From Pandoraea eparura (GTDB lineage: Bacteria > Pseudomonadota > Gammaproteobacteria > Burkholderiales > Burkholderiaceae): a stretch of 64,000 nucleotides of DNA. The stretch's first letter is position 1. The number at the start of each line of letters is the position of its first letter. The stretch is taken from assembly GCF_902459725.1 (NCBI RefSeq), contig NZ_CABPSH010000004.1, forward strand, positions 186,001 through 250,000. The letters run 5' to 3'. The notes beneath the pieces are model-generated. The model did not search any database and was not told where the DNA came from. It was given only the letters and a program-made list of their open reading frames with translations. A program made the position numbers and the translations under genes. Positions 1-8,358 of the stretch are shown in pieces.

Positions 1-808
1 AATACAGCGTCGCGTGATTGCCGCCCATCGAGGCAAGGGCTTCCGTGTGGCGGGTGACGATGCCTGCGTCGCCCCGCGACACCGGGCCGGCGAGTGCACC
101 GGCGAGCCCGCGCTCGCGGGCCGCGGTGAGGGTTCCCATGACCAGCGGCCACATGGCGTCTTGGGCGTCGGCTTCGGGCATGCCGATGGCTTGCCAGAGC
201 TGGGTGGCTTCGTCGAGCAGGCACAGCAGGAAACTGGCGGCGTAGTTGGCGCCGGCGTGATAGCGCATCCGTTCGCCCGCCGGGATCGACAGCGCACGGC
301 AACCGATGGCGGTGGCGAGACCGTGGAGTGCCTCGCTCAGCGGCGCGTCGGCTTCGATGGTGATGGCGCTGCCCGACAGGCGTATCGCGTCATCTTCGAG
401 GCCGGCAAACAGAAACAACGGATGGAAGCCGCCAATTTGTGCTCCTTGCCGGGCGGCGGCCTCGAGCAGGGCAACCTCGGACGCACCGCTGCAATGCACC
501 AGCGCCTGGCCCGCGCGCGGGGACAAATGCGCGGCACACTCGGCAATAGCGTCATCCGGAACACTCAGGAAGACAAGGTCTGCGCGGGAGAACACCGCGT
601 TCATGTCCTCCGGGCGCTCGATCGGCAGGGCCTCGCACGTGGGCAGGGCCGACGCGACGCGTTGCGCCACGTCGAGGCGCCGGCTTGCGATCGCAGTCAC
701 GTCATACCCCGAGCGTGCCGCCGCGACGGCGAGCGCGCGAGCGACCCGGCCGGCACCGATGAAGCCCAGTGTCGGCCGGCGGGGAGTGGCGGGAGGGCGT
801 GTCGTCAT
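1..808 (-). CDS. DUF2520 / Rossmann-fold protein (3' end beyond window)
   Basis: Partial gene: it starts at an ATG at 808 and runs off the left edge, so about 269 residues are visible. The N-terminus carries a dinucleotide-binding glycine motif (GFIGAGRVARAL, about residues 15-26). A conserved stretch GGFHPLFLF follows near residue 125, and then a helical DUF2520-type half with RYHAGANYAASFL. The family resembles pyrroline-5-carboxylate reductase and 6-phosphogluconate dehydrogenase folds, but its substrate is unknown. It is the last visible gene of a tight minus-strand set, 9 bp after the TM2 gene, which suggests co-transcription. Confidence 0.85.
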   Translation of the reverse strand, partial: MTTRPPATPRRPTLGFIGAGRVARALAVAAARSGYDVTAIASRRLDVAQRVASALPTCEALPIERPEDMNAVFSRADLVFLSVPDDAIAECAAHLSPRAGQALVHCSGASEVALLEAAARQGAQIGGFHPLFLFAGLEDDAIRLSGSAITIEADAPLSEALHGLATAIGCRALSIPAGERMRYHAGANYAASFLLCLLDEATQLWQAIGMPEADAQDAMWPLVMGTLTAARERGLAGALAGPVSRGDAGIVTRHTEALASMGGNHATLY

Positions 809-817
809 GCTGGCGCG

Positions 818-1267
818 TTACTGCGACAGGCGATTCGGCGTGTCGTGCGTTTCGAAATAGGTCTGGAACGCCACGGCGAGACCGACCATCAACAACATCG
901 CGCCGACGAACAGCGACAAACTCACGATGATGACGGCGATCCACCCCGAGCGCGACTTGCGCTGGGTGTCGGCGTTGAACTGGGCATCCCAGCGTTCGTC
1001 GGGGCGAAGTCCGTAGACGATCGCTGCCAGGAATGCGGAGAAGAGCGAGATGCCGCCGAGAATCGTGAGGCCCCATCCCGCGGGCGATTGCAAATCGCTC
1101 GTGACAAGCAGCCCCCAGCCTGCCACGCCGCAGGCCGATCCAACGATATGGGCCCATCCGAAGCGGTCGCGCGGACCATACAGATAGAAACGATGCAGGC
1201 CCAGCGTGCCGAACAGCATGGCCAGGCCTGCGGTCAGGGTCTTGGATTTATAGGCGACGGCGTTCAT
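818..1267 (-). CDS. TM2 domain-containing membrane protein
   Basis: A 149-residue protein. Residues 6-35 match the TM2 domain pattern (YKSKTLTAGLAMLFGTLGLHRFY, here split: YKSKTLTAGL, then LFGTLGLHRFY), with a second hydrophobic segment at about 65-85. A third strong membrane helix lies near residues 108-132. TM2 proteins are small inner-membrane proteins of unknown function. It lies 9 bp after the lipoprotein gene and 9 bp before the DUF2520 gene, all on the minus strand, so the three probably form one transcription unit. Confidence 0.8.
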   Translation of the reverse strand: MNAVAYKSKTLTAGLAMLFGTLGLHRFYLYGPRDRFGWAHIVGSACGVAGWGLLVTSDLQSPAGWGLTILGGISLFSAFLAAIVYGLRPDERWDAQFNADTQRKSRSGWIAVIIVSLSLFVGAMLLMVGLAVAFQTYFETHDTPNRLSQ

Positions 1268-1276
1268 TGGGAGGGA

Positions 1277-2116
1277 TTATCGGGCAGGCGTTTCGCGAAT
1301 GACTTCGACCAGCGTCCAGCGCATGTTCGACGCGTCGGCGGGCGGGTTGGCGATGGGTTCGCCGTGGATTTTCACGCGGTATTCTACGCCGGGCTTCCAT
1401 GCGAAGCCATCGATGTGGGCGTACCAGAGTTCCCACGGGGCTTTACCGGAATCGTCGGCATTGCGCACGCGCAGGCACTTTCGCTGCGCAACGCCCACGC
1501 AATCCGCCATTTGCGAATCGACGTCGAGGATACGGTCTTCCGTCCTGGCGGCGCTGGTGGTGCCCGTAGTCCCCATGGAGCCTGCCGTGCCAGCGACAGG
1601 ATGATCGAGCAGCGTTTGCGACGCGTAGGTCAGGGTTTCACCGTTCGGGGTGCGCAAGACCAACTGTGTGTCGCGGCGTTCGAAACGCGTAACGCGGGGA
1701 AGCGTCTTCAGGTAGCGATCTTCGAAGGCCATCGAGTCCGGGCAGGCCATGCGCGTGGCGGCTGGCGCCTGAAGACTGACCTGGCCCTTGGCCGGGCCCA
1801 CCGTGTATTGACCGAAGATCCGGTTGCATCCCCCTGTGCCGGCGAACGCCCCCATGTCGTTGAAGGTCAGGTTGATGGCGCGCCCTTCCGGCAGGCTCGG
1901 CAGGTCATTGACACCTTCCCACTTCATCAGTTGCCAGGTGCCGAGAATGTCGGCGGGGGCGGTGGTGGCCGCTGGCGTGCCGGGCGACGCCGACGACGGA
2001 CCTGCGCCGCCGCCCGACGGCGCGGCGCAGCCGGCCAGCAAGGCCGCCGGCACGAGCAGCGTTGCCATATAAGTTGCAAACGAGGCGGGCAGGAACGAGA
2101 GTCGGCGTTGGGTCAT
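1277..2116 (-). CDS. META/HslJ and DUF4377 domain lipoprotein
   Basis: A 279-residue envelope lipoprotein. The ATG at 2116 gives a normal signal peptide ending in the lipobox LLAGC, with the Cys at residue 30. A GTG further upstream at 2158 would make an oversized leader and was rejected. The middle part (about 60-165) has META/HslJ features: LGTWQLMKWEG, FNDMGAFAGTGGCNRIFGQY and ATRMACPD. The C-terminal part (about 195-279) looks like DUF4377, with an MADCVG-RKCLRVR segment and GFAWKPGVEYRVKI. HslJ-type META domains are linked to outer-membrane stress and novobiocin tolerance in E. coli; the role here is inferred only. It is the first gene of a tight three-gene minus-strand set. Confidence 0.85.
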   Translation of the reverse strand: MTQRRLSFLPASFATYMATLLVPAALLAGCAAPSGGGAGPSSASPGTPAATTAPADILGTWQLMKWEGVNDLPSLPEGRAINLTFNDMGAFAGTGGCNRIFGQYTVGPAKGQVSLQAPAATRMACPDSMAFEDRYLKTLPRVTRFERRDTQLVLRTPNGETLTYASQTLLDHPVAGTAGSMGTTGTTSAARTEDRILDVDSQMADCVGVAQRKCLRVRNADDSGKAPWELWYAHIDGFAWKPGVEYRVKIHGEPIANPPADASNMRWTLVEVIRETPAR

Positions 2117-2293
2117 GATCTTGTCTTGGCGTAGTTGCCGAACGTACCGGGAGGGCACGCGCAGCGAAAGTGTTGCAACGCGCGGCGGCGAACGCCGTGC
2201 GCAGCCCTGAGTCCATGAAGAATTGACCGGCGAGCGGTCGGCGCAGTTCCTCTCGTCGTCATTGCCGTGAGAAGTCCGAGTCGGGGGCGAAGC

Positions 2294-2638
2294 CTACGGT
2301 ATCGCGCACGTCACGCGCGACGGCTCGAGCGTAGTGTCGTACACGACGCCTTGTGCCCGGCTGCCGACGAAGAGCGTGCCTTTCGCGCCGAGCGTCACGC
2401 CGAGGGCGCCGGGCACCCGATCGGAGAAAACCTCGACATGCAAGCCAAGCGGCAGCGCGAGACGCTCAATGCGAGGGGCGCCGCGCGCGGCGGTGAGCCA
2501 CGGGGTCAACGCCCGTGCGCCACTGAGAAACCATCTGGCGTGACGTGCAAGCGTTACGAAGCGGATGGCTCGCGCGGCGATGTGCGCGGACCATCGCGGC
2601 CGAATGAGGCGTTGCCACCCATCGGGAAATCGTCGCAT
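2294..2638 (-). pseudogene. Remnant of a PQQ-type sugar (sorbosone) dehydrogenase N-terminus
   Basis: A 114-residue open frame. Residues about 55-100 (LALPLGLHVEVFSDRVPGA, then LGAKGTLFVGSRAQGVVY) look like the start of a soluble PQQ sugar dehydrogenase/sorbosone dehydrogenase beta-propeller. Such proteins normally run to 350-450 residues. Here a stop follows within the first blade and nothing matching continues in the other frames, so this looks like a decaying fragment. It sits between the lipoprotein set and the rpsP promoter. It could instead be a short expressed orphan, but no good ribosome binding site was seen. Confidence 0.5.
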
Positions 2639-2764
2639 GTCGGAGTCGCTTCACGCAAAGGATGGGTGCATTGTAGACCAGTGTCTGCCGTCGCCAACAT
2701 GGCGGTCTCGGCCTCCCAATTCGGGCGTGGCTTGGCGGGGTGTCGCCGGTGTCAGGGGAAGTGT

Positions 2765-2793
2765 TTGTTTTGACGGGGGTTTTGCGCTATAAT
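2765..2793 (+). promoter_or_regulatory. Sigma-70 promoter of the rpsP operon
   Basis: A perfect -10 box TATAAT lies at 2788-2793. A -35-like TTGTTT lies at 2765-2770 with a 17-bp spacer. Transcription would start about 40 bp ahead of the rpsP start codon. A TTGACG at 2770-2775 is too close to pair with this -10. Confidence 0.75.
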
Positions 2794-2838
2794 GTCGCGT
2801 TTTCTGTCCGAACACTTCTGGATTCACAAGGATTTATT

Positions 2839-3090
2839 ATGGTCGTTATCCGCCTGGCTCGCGGCGGCGCGAAGAAGCGCCCGTTTTACAACATCGTTGC
2901 AACCGACTCGCGTAACCGCCGCGATGGCCGCTTCATCGAGCGTATTGGCTTCTACAACCCGGTCGCTGTCGAAGGCACGGAAGGTCTGCGTATTGCTCAA
3001 GACCGTCTGACGTACTGGCAAGGCGTTGGCGCACAACTGTCGCCGACCGTGGCTCGTCTGATCAAGCAAGGCGCCAAGGCTGCTGCCTAA
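2839..3090 (+). CDS. rpsP: 30S ribosomal protein S16
   Basis: An 83-residue protein of the usual S16 length and sequence. It starts [19 protein letters not shown] and contains [17 protein letters not shown]16 is a core protein of the small subunit needed for 30S assembly. The ATG at 2839 is preceded by an AAGGA ribosome site at 2828-2832. It heads the classical rpsP-rimM-trmD-rplS operon, which couples ribosome proteins to 16S processing and tRNA methylation. Confidence 0.98.
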   Translation: MVVIRLARGGAKKRPFYNIVATDSRNRRDGRFIERIGFYNPVAVEGTEGLRIAQDRLTYWQGVGAQLSPTVARLIKQGAKAAA

Positions 3091-3219
3091 GCGCTTCGGC
3101 TGGTCGAGCTATCAGCATTGCCGTCGGTTTGCCGATGGCATGAGAATTGAACGGCGGTGCCTGCTCCCGAGCCATCGGAAGCGGTCATCGCCGTGTGTTC
3201 GTCACAACGTTGGATTGGC

Positions 3220-3870
3220 ATGGTTCGTTCCGCTCGACCCGCACGTGAGCGGGTACCGCTGAAAATCGGTGCTGAGGCGCGCCGCGCCGCCGGCATGCGC
3301 GCCGAGCAGGTGCTTGCTCCGGTGACCGAAGTGCCCGACGATCTCGTCGAGCTGGGTTACATCGGCGACGCCTATGGGATTCGCGGCTGGATCAAGGTGC
3401 AGCCGCACACGGGCGAGGGCGAAGGGCTCTTGTCTGCCGATCGCTGGTATTTTCGTCGTCCCGGTGAGTCGGCCTACACCCAGGCCAATGTGCTGCACAG
3501 TCGAGGGCATTCCGGTACCGTCGTTGCGCAGTTGCGCGGCAGCGAAAACCGGTCGGCTGCCGAGGCGCTCAAGGGGCTTCAGGTCTGGGTGCCGCGCAGT
3601 GCGTTCCCGAGCGCGGGGGAAGACGAGTTTTACTGGGTCGACCTCATTGGCGCCCAGGTCACGAATCTGCAGGACGAATCGCTTGGCAAGGTTGTCGGGT
3701 TGCTCGACAACGGTGTGCACACCGTGTTGCGTGTCGCATACGAGGTGCCTGCCGTCGACGATAAGCCGGCGAAGACCGCTGAGCGTCTGGTCCCGTTCGT
3801 TGCCCAGTATGTGCAGACCGTCGATGTCGAGGCGGGGCGTATTGTGGTTGACTGGGGTCTCGACTACTGA
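3220..3870 (+). CDS. rimM: Ribosome maturation factor RimM
   Basis: RimM assists maturation of the 30S head domain around S19. Recognisable parts are the N-terminal RimM beta-barrel (ELGYIGDAYGIRGWIKVQP) and the PRC-barrel region with FYWVDLIGAQV and GLLDNGVHTVLRV. The C-terminus has LVPFVAQYVQTVD. The start is uncertain: GTG 3157, ATG 3220 and ATG 3295 are all in frame and none has a strong ribosome site. ATG 3220 (216 residues) was chosen because related Burkholderiaceae RimM proteins carry an N-terminal extension ahead of the core. The gene lies between rpsP and trmD, as usual. Confidence 0.93.
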   Translation: MVRSARPARERVPLKIGAEARRAAGMRAEQVLAPVTEVPDDLVELGYIGDAYGIRGWIKVQPHTGEGEGLLSADRWYFRRPGESAYTQANVLHSRGHSGTVVAQLRGSENRSAAEALKGLQVWVPRSAFPSAGEDEFYWVDLIGAQVTNLQDESLGKVVGLLDNGVHTVLRVAYEVPAVDDKPAKTAERLVPFVAQYVQTVDVEAGRIVVDWGLDY

Positions 3871-3930
3871 GATATCGATTGATCGCCCGGCCGTTGTCGC
3901 GTCCGGGCACCTCTGGACGGAACCGGTTTG

Positions 3931-4701
3931 ATGCAGTTTGACGTTGTGACGCTCTTTCCCGAGATGTTTCGGGCACTGACCGACTGGGGCGTCACCAGCC
4001 GGGCGCTCAAGCAGTCGCGCTACGGCCTGCGGTTTTGGAATCCTCGTGATTTCACACATAACAACTACCGCACGATCGACGATCGACCGTACGGTGGCGG
4101 CCCGGGCATGGTCATGCTTGCCAAGCCGCTCGAAGACGCCATCGGCGCGGCGAAGGCTGCGCAGGCGCAAGCCGGTGTATCGCGCGGACGCGTGTTGTTG
4201 ATGTCGCCGCAAGGCAAGCCGCTGACGCATCGCCGTGTGGTGCAGCTGCGTGAACAGGCGCAGGGATTGATTCTGCTCTGCGGCCGCTACGAAGCGATCG
4301 ATCAGCGTTTGATCGATCGCGTGGTGGACGAAGAGGTCAGTGTGGGCGATTTCGTGCTGTCCGGGGGGGAGTTGCCCGCCATGGCATTGATGGACTCGCT
4401 GATCCGGCTGCTACCCGGCGCACTGAACGATGAACAGTCGGCCGAGCAGGACAGTTTCGTCAACGGACTGCTGGATTGTCCGCACTACACGCGCCCTGAA
4501 GAATACGAAGGGGTGCGGGTGCCTGACGTGTTGTTGGGCGGGCATCACGCCGAGATTGAAAAGTGGCGGCGCCGCGAGGCGTTGACCAATACCTGGCGCA
4601 AGCGCCCCGATCTGATCGAGAGCGCACGCGCCAACGGATTGCTCAGTCGTGCCGATGAGGCGTGGCTGGCAAGCCTGCGGGCCGATACGTCGGCCCAGTA
4701 G
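3931..4701 (+). CDS. trmD: tRNA (guanine-37-N1)-methyltransferase
   Basis: TrmD methylates G37 of tRNAs reading CNN codons, using S-adenosylmethionine, and so prevents +1 frameshifting. The 256-residue protein has the typical start [13 protein letters not shown] and the GGGPGMVM motif. It also has the trefoil-knot cofactor site, with [15 protein letters not shown] and [10 protein letters not shown]. An in-frame TTG lies immediately upstream, but ATG 3931 gives the normal N-terminus. It is 60 bp after rimM in the same operon. Confidence 0.97.
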   Translation: MQFDVVTLFPEMFRALTDWGVTSRALKQSRYGLRFWNPRDFTHNNYRTIDDRPYGGGPGMVMLAKPLEDAIGAAKAAQAQAGVSRGRVLLMSPQGKPLTHRRVVQLREQAQGLILLCGRYEAIDQRLIDRVVDEEVSVGDFVLSGGELPAMALMDSLIRLLPGALNDEQSAEQDSFVNGLLDCPHYTRPEEYEGVRVPDVLLGGHHAEIEKWRRREALTNTWRKRPDLIESARANGLLSRADEAWLASLRADTSAQ

Positions 4702-4756
4702 GCGGCGGGTGTCGTCATGGGGACGACATTCGGTTAGCACCCATCCTCTGTCGGGG

Positions 4757-4776
4757 CCGGCATGCCGGTATATAAC
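4757..4776 (+). promoter_or_regulatory. Possible internal promoter ahead of rplS
   Basis: A 12-bp palindrome CCGGCATGCCGG (4757-4768) runs directly into a -10-like TATAAC (4771-4776), about 30 bp ahead of rplS. No convincing -35 box pairs with it. It could be an internal promoter or an RNA hairpin in the trmD-rplS spacer. Confidence 0.3.
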
Positions 4777-4804
4777 GCCGATACGATGGCACAAGGAGTG
4801 GTAA

Positions 4805-5191
4805 ATGAATCTGATCGCCAAGATCGAGCAAGAAGAAATCGCGCGTCTGACCGCGAACAAGACGATTCCCGAATTCGCCCCGGGCGATACCGTGATCGTC
4901 AACGTGAACGTGGTGGAAGGTACGCGCAAGCGCGTTCAGGCATACGAAGGCGTCGTGATCGCCAAGCGTAACCGTGGCCTGAACTCGGCGTTCATCGTGC
5001 GCAAGATTTCGTCGGGTGAAGGCGTTGAGCGTACGTTCCAGACGTACTCGCCGCTGATCGCCAGCATCGAAGTCAAGCGTCGTGGTGACGTGCGTCGCGC
5101 CAAGCTGTACTACCTGCGCGAGCGTTCGGGCAAGTCGGCACGTATCAAGGAAAAGCTCACGTTCAAGAGCAAGACCGCTGCTGCCGAGTAA
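4805..5191 (+). CDS. rplS: 50S ribosomal protein L19
   Basis: A 128-residue protein of L19 type: [15 protein letters not shown], then [11 protein letters not shown] and the [16 protein letters not shown] core, ending in a basic [17 protein letters not shown] segment. L19 sits at the 30S-50S interface. The ATG has a strong AAGGAG site about 7 bp upstream. It is the last gene of the rpsP operon and is followed by a strong terminator. Confidence 0.98.
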   Translation: MNLIAKIEQEEIARLTANKTIPEFAPGDTVIVNVNVVEGTRKRVQAYEGVVIAKRNRGLNSAFIVRKISSGEGVERTFQTYSPLIASIEVKRRGDVRRAKLYYLRERSGKSARIKEKLTFKSKTAAAE

Positions 5192-5247
5192 ATCGGACGC
5201 CGCTACGCCTGGCGACCTCGTGGCCGGGCGCAGCCAAAGCCGTATGG

Positions 5248-5275
5248 AAAAAAGCACCCTTCGGGGTGCTTTTTT
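5248..5275 (+). terminator. Intrinsic terminator of the rpsP-rplS operon
   Basis: GCACCC (5254-5259), a TTCG loop and GGGTGC (5264-5269) form a stem flanked by six A and six T. It lies about 60 bp after rplS. The A/T symmetry means it could also work from the other strand. Confidence 0.92.
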
Positions 5276-5375
5276 CGTTGTGCTGTCTTTCATCGATCGG
5301 GATGCTGCGGCGTGCCATCGCCTGTGGAATGCCGAGAATTGCCACGCGATTGGCATTTTCTTTGCGCGTACGCGT

Positions 5376-5395
5376 TTTTAGCTTCCTCGCTAAAA
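5376..5395. promoter_or_regulatory. Inverted repeat ahead of the Nudix gene
   Basis: TTTTAGC (5376-5382) and GCTAAAA (5389-5395) are separated by 6 bp. The right arm overlaps a -10-like TAAAAT (5391-5396), about 30 bp ahead of the Nudix start. It could be an operator over the promoter. No matching -35 box is clear. Confidence 0.35.
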
Positions 5396-5426
5396 TAGCG
5401 AAGTTCCCCACTCAGCAAAGGTCTCC

Positions 5427-6113
5427 GTGGCGCCACCTCTCATCCTGCATCCTGAAGCGTTACCCATCGTCTCGACGGGCGAGGGGGAGCCTGCAGTGCC
5501 GGCAGAGCGACTAACGCCCGCAGCGTTGCGAGACCGACTGGCCAGTCCGCCGATCTGGACGCCCGAGGCGGGGGCGATCGAACTCGCGCCGCCTGCGCAA
5601 TTCACGCCGCGCGCGGCGGCCGTGCTCGTGCCGTTGGTGATGCGCGCGTATGGCACCACTGTGTTGCTGACCCAGCGAACACAGCATCTGAGCACGCACG
5701 CCGGACAAGTGAGTTTTCCTGGCGGCAGTCGCGAGCCCGACGATCCGACGCCGATCGCCACCGCCTTGCGTGAGTCGCGCGAGGAAATCGGGCTCGATTC
5801 CGGCGCGGTAGAAGTGATTGGCCGCTTGCCCGACTACGTCACCGGCACTGGCTTTCGTGTTGCGCCGGTCGTGGGCCTGGTCAAGCCGCCATTCGATCTC
5901 ATGGCCGACGCCGGCGAAGTCGACGAGATATTCGAGGTGCCGCTGGATTTCCTGATGAACCCCGCGCATCACCAGATCCGTGTCTTCCACTATCCGGTGG
6001 GCGAGCGCCGGTTTTACGCGATGCCCTATCCGAAGCCCGCGGGCGGCGAGTATTTCATTTGGGGGGCAACGGCCGGCATGCTGCGTAATTTCTATCAATT
6101 GCTGCGGGCCTGA
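5427..6113 (+). CDS. NudL-type Nudix hydrolase (probable CoA pyrophosphatase)
   Basis: A 228-residue Nudix enzyme, predicted to split CoA or acyl-CoA into phosphopantetheine and 3',5'-ADP. It shows the CoA-pyrophosphatase signature ahead of the Nudix box (LLTQRTQHLSTHAGQVSFPGG) in two parts: LLTQRTQHLSTH and AGQVSFPGG. The Nudix box follows: ALRESREEIGLD, about residues 113-124. The start is a GTG at 5427 with an AAAGG site 6 bp upstream; no better in-frame ATG precedes the conserved region. The next gene downstream is a CobD-like membrane protein on the same strand. Confidence 0.88.
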   Translation: MAPPLILHPEALPIVSTGEGEPAVPAERLTPAALRDRLASPPIWTPEAGAIELAPPAQFTPRAAAVLVPLVMRAYGTTVLLTQRTQHLSTHAGQVSFPGGSREPDDPTPIATALRESREEIGLDSGAVEVIGRLPDYVTGTGFRVAPVVGLVKPPFDLMADAGEVDEIFEVPLDFLMNPAHHQIRVFHYPVGERRFYAMPYPKPAGGEYFIWGATAGMLRNFYQLLRA

Positions 6114-6248
6114 CGCGAGCGCTTTATCGTTTTTGCAAATTGTCTGCTCGAAGCGTGAAGTGAGTGCGTCGTGCAGGCGTCTGGGCCGGGCATTTGCGAG
6201 AAGCTGTGCTATCGTTACACCATTCCGTCTGGTGATCTGAACGCACGC

Positions 6249-7187
6249 ATGACATTCTTTTCGGTACTCCTCGCGCTGATCCTCGAGCAGGTGCGTGCCC
6301 TCTCCACGCAAAACCCGATCTACAACCTGATTCGCTCCCACGCGACCCATACTTCGCAATCCTTCGATGCCGGACTTCCGCGTCACGGCGTGCTGGCATG
6401 GCTGGTCGTGGTGCTGCCGTTCGTGCTGGCCGTTGGCGTCATCTATTACCTGCTCATGCGGGTCAACATTTTTCTGGGCTTCGCCTGGAACGTGCTCATC
6501 GTCTACCTGACGATGGGATTCCGGCAGTTCAGCCACTACTTCACGGACATTCACGTTGCCCTGAACAACGATAACGTGAACGAAGCGCGCGACATCCTGC
6601 ATCAATGGATCGGTATCGACACGGTCGACATGCCGGTGGACGAAATTGTGCGCCACACGCTCGTGCATGCGGTCGTCGCCTCACACCGCCACGTTTTCGG
6701 GGTGTTCTTCTGGTTCCTGATGCCGGTGGGTCCCGCAGGGGCGGTGTTGTACCGTCTTGCCGAATATCTGTCGCGTCGCTGGACGGAACCCGCACCCGAT
6801 CGAAGCCCGGCCTTCGGTGCCTTCGCGCGCAAGGTGTTCTATGTGATCGACTGGGTGCCGGCACGTTTGACGGCCATCGGTTTCGCCATCGTGGGCAACT
6901 TCGAAGACGCCATTTATGCCTGGCGTCACTATGCCAAGCAGTGGCCGAACGAGAACGAAGGCATCTTGCTGGCCGCGGGCAGCGGTGCGCTGGGCGCGCG
7001 ATTGACGGGGCCGCTGGCGGAAGTCTCGAGCGTCGATGCGCTGAGTCAGGGCGACGACGCGGTGCTGCCGGTCGGCAGCGAATGCACGCCTCGCACGCTT
7101 CAGGCGGCTGTGGGTCTGGTGTGGCGTGCGGTCCTGCTGTGGATGCTCCTGTTGCTGCTGCTGACCCTCGCCGTGTGGTTGGGCTGA
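6249..7187 (+). CDS. CobD/CbiB family membrane protein
   Basis: A 312-residue integral membrane protein of the CobD/CbiB (and AmpE-like) superfamily. Hydrophobic segments lie near residues 1-15, 45-68, 70-90, 140-160 and 290-310. The signature-like stretches are LNNDNVNEARDILHQW and FWFLMPVGPAGAVLYRLAEY. True CobD makes adenosylcobinamide phosphate, but no cobalamin genes occur nearby. The betaproteobacterial paralog beside rsgA is usually only annotated by family, so the reaction is unknown. ATG 6249 gives the family N-terminus MTFFSVLLALILEQ. A strong terminator follows. Confidence 0.8.
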   Translation: MTFFSVLLALILEQVRALSTQNPIYNLIRSHATHTSQSFDAGLPRHGVLAWLVVVLPFVLAVGVIYYLLMRVNIFLGFAWNVLIVYLTMGFRQFSHYFTDIHVALNNDNVNEARDILHQWIGIDTVDMPVDEIVRHTLVHAVVASHRHVFGVFFWFLMPVGPAGAVLYRLAEYLSRRWTEPAPDRSPAFGAFARKVFYVIDWVPARLTAIGFAIVGNFEDAIYAWRHYAKQWPNENEGILLAAGSGALGARLTGPLAEVSSVDALSQGDDAVLPVGSECTPRTLQAAVGLVWRAVLLWMLLLLLLTLAVWLG

Positions 7188-7246
7188 TGCTTCAGGCGAG
7201 TGCATCCGTGACGCGCCTCGGATGCGCCAACAGCGTTCGGTGAAAA

Positions 7247-7288
7247 CAAAAATGCCGCTTCGATGAGAGGATCGAAGCGGCATTTTTT
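7247..7288. terminator. Terminator between cobD-like gene and rsgA
   Basis: Perfect 14-bp arms (7251-7264 and 7271-7284) with a 6-nt loop, with an A run before and T run after. It lies between a plus-strand gene ending at 7187 and a minus-strand gene ending at 7417. It could stop transcription from both sides, but most clearly from the plus strand. Confidence 0.88.
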
Positions 7289-7416
7289 ACTGCGTTTCGC
7301 AGATCCTTGCTATGGCCGATTATCGCTAGGCAGGTGCCGCGATGCTCGCAGGCTCGACCGGCCGGCATTGCTGTAGACGCGGCGTTTTGCGTGACCGATT
7401 CGCTCCGACTGGCGCC

Positions 7417-8358
7417 TCAGTAGGGAACCTGCTGCTCCGATTCGTGAACGAGTTGGGCGTAGAGCGTATGGCGCTGTTGCGAGATGCTTCCCTCGGCCAC
7501 GGCCTCAAGAATGGCGCAACCCGGTTCCTTCAGGTGGTGGCAATTGTAGAACCGGCACCCGCTGAGTCGCGGACGGAATTCGGGGAACGCGCGCTCCAGC
7601 GCCCCCTCCTTGAGGTGATGCAGGCCAAACTCCTGGAACCCGGGCGAATCGATGAGCAGTCCACCTTCGGGCAAATGGAAGATGCGGGTGAAGGTCGTCG
7701 TGTGCTTGCCCGAGTTCAACACCGTGGAGATTTCGCGCGTGGCGGCGTCGGCGTCGGGGACGAGCAGGTTCACCAGGCTGGATTTGCCCATGCCCGACTG
7801 CCCGAGCAGCAACGAGGCTTGATGGGCCAGACGCGGCAACAACAGCGCCTTCGCCCCTTCCGGATCGGCACGCACGGAAAGCTCCACCACGTCGTAGCCC
7901 AACGCGCGATACGGCGCCAGACGCTCGCGTGCAGCGGGTAAGGCCGCAGTGACATCGGTCTTGTTGAGCACGATCAACGGGCGCAGCGCGTTGGCTTCCG
8001 ACGCGACGAGTGCCCGCCCCAGCAAATCCTCGCTGAAGTACGGCTCGGTCCCTAACATGATGACCAACTGGTCGATGTTGGCGGCGAAGAGCTTGCTCTT
8101 GAACTGGTCCGAGCGATAGAGCAGGTTGCGGCGCGGCAGGATCTCTTCGATGACCCCCTGATCGCCGGTACGCGCCCAGGACACTTCGTCGCCGACGGCG
8201 ATTTCGCTTTTCTTGCCGCGCGGAAAGCACAGCACCGTTTCGCCATCGTCCGCTTCCACGACATAGTGACGACCGTGTGCTGCCGTGACGCGGCCGTGAC
8301 GCCGATCCTGAGCGGTCGTCTCGACCGGCACGGCCTTGCCCTTGAGGCTGCGCTTCAT
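7417..8358 (-). CDS. rsgA: Small ribosomal subunit biogenesis GTPase RsgA
   Basis: RsgA is a circularly permuted GTPase that checks late 30S maturation. The 313-residue protein has an OB-fold N-terminal region (about 15-80) and a G4 motif NKTD near residue 130. The G1 loop [12 protein letters not shown] follows near 195, and G3 is DSPGF. The C-terminal zinc knuckle is [14 protein letters not shown]. The ATG at 8358 overlaps the TGA of the upstream M48 peptidase gene (ATGA), so translation is probably coupled. Confidence 0.97.
   Translation of the reverse strand: MKRSLKGKAVPVETTAQDRRHGRVTAAHGRHYVVEADDGETVLCFPRGKKSEIAVGDEVSWARTGDQGVIEEILPRRNLLYRSDQFKSKLFAANIDQLVIMLGTEPYFSEDLLGRALVASEANALRPLIVLNKTDVTAALPAARERLAPYRALGYDVVELSVRADPEGAKALLLPRLAHQASLLLGQSGMGKSSLVNLLVPDADAATREISTVLNSGKHTTTFTRIFHLPEGGLLIDSPGFQEFGLHHLKEGALERAFPEFRPRLSGCRFYNCHHLKEPGCAILEAVAEGSISQQRHTLYAQLVHESEQQVPY

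Noticed and set aside
14-2134. A 706-codon open frame on the plus strand
   Set aside because: It lies antisense to the DUF2520, TM2 and META lipoprotein genes, has low-complexity Arg/Gly/His-rich composition and resembles no family. Such frames arise from GC-rich codon bias.
2770-2793. Promoter using TTGACG at 2770-2775 as -35
   Set aside because: The spacer to TATAAT would be only 12 bp; TTGTTT at 2765-2770 gives 17 bp.
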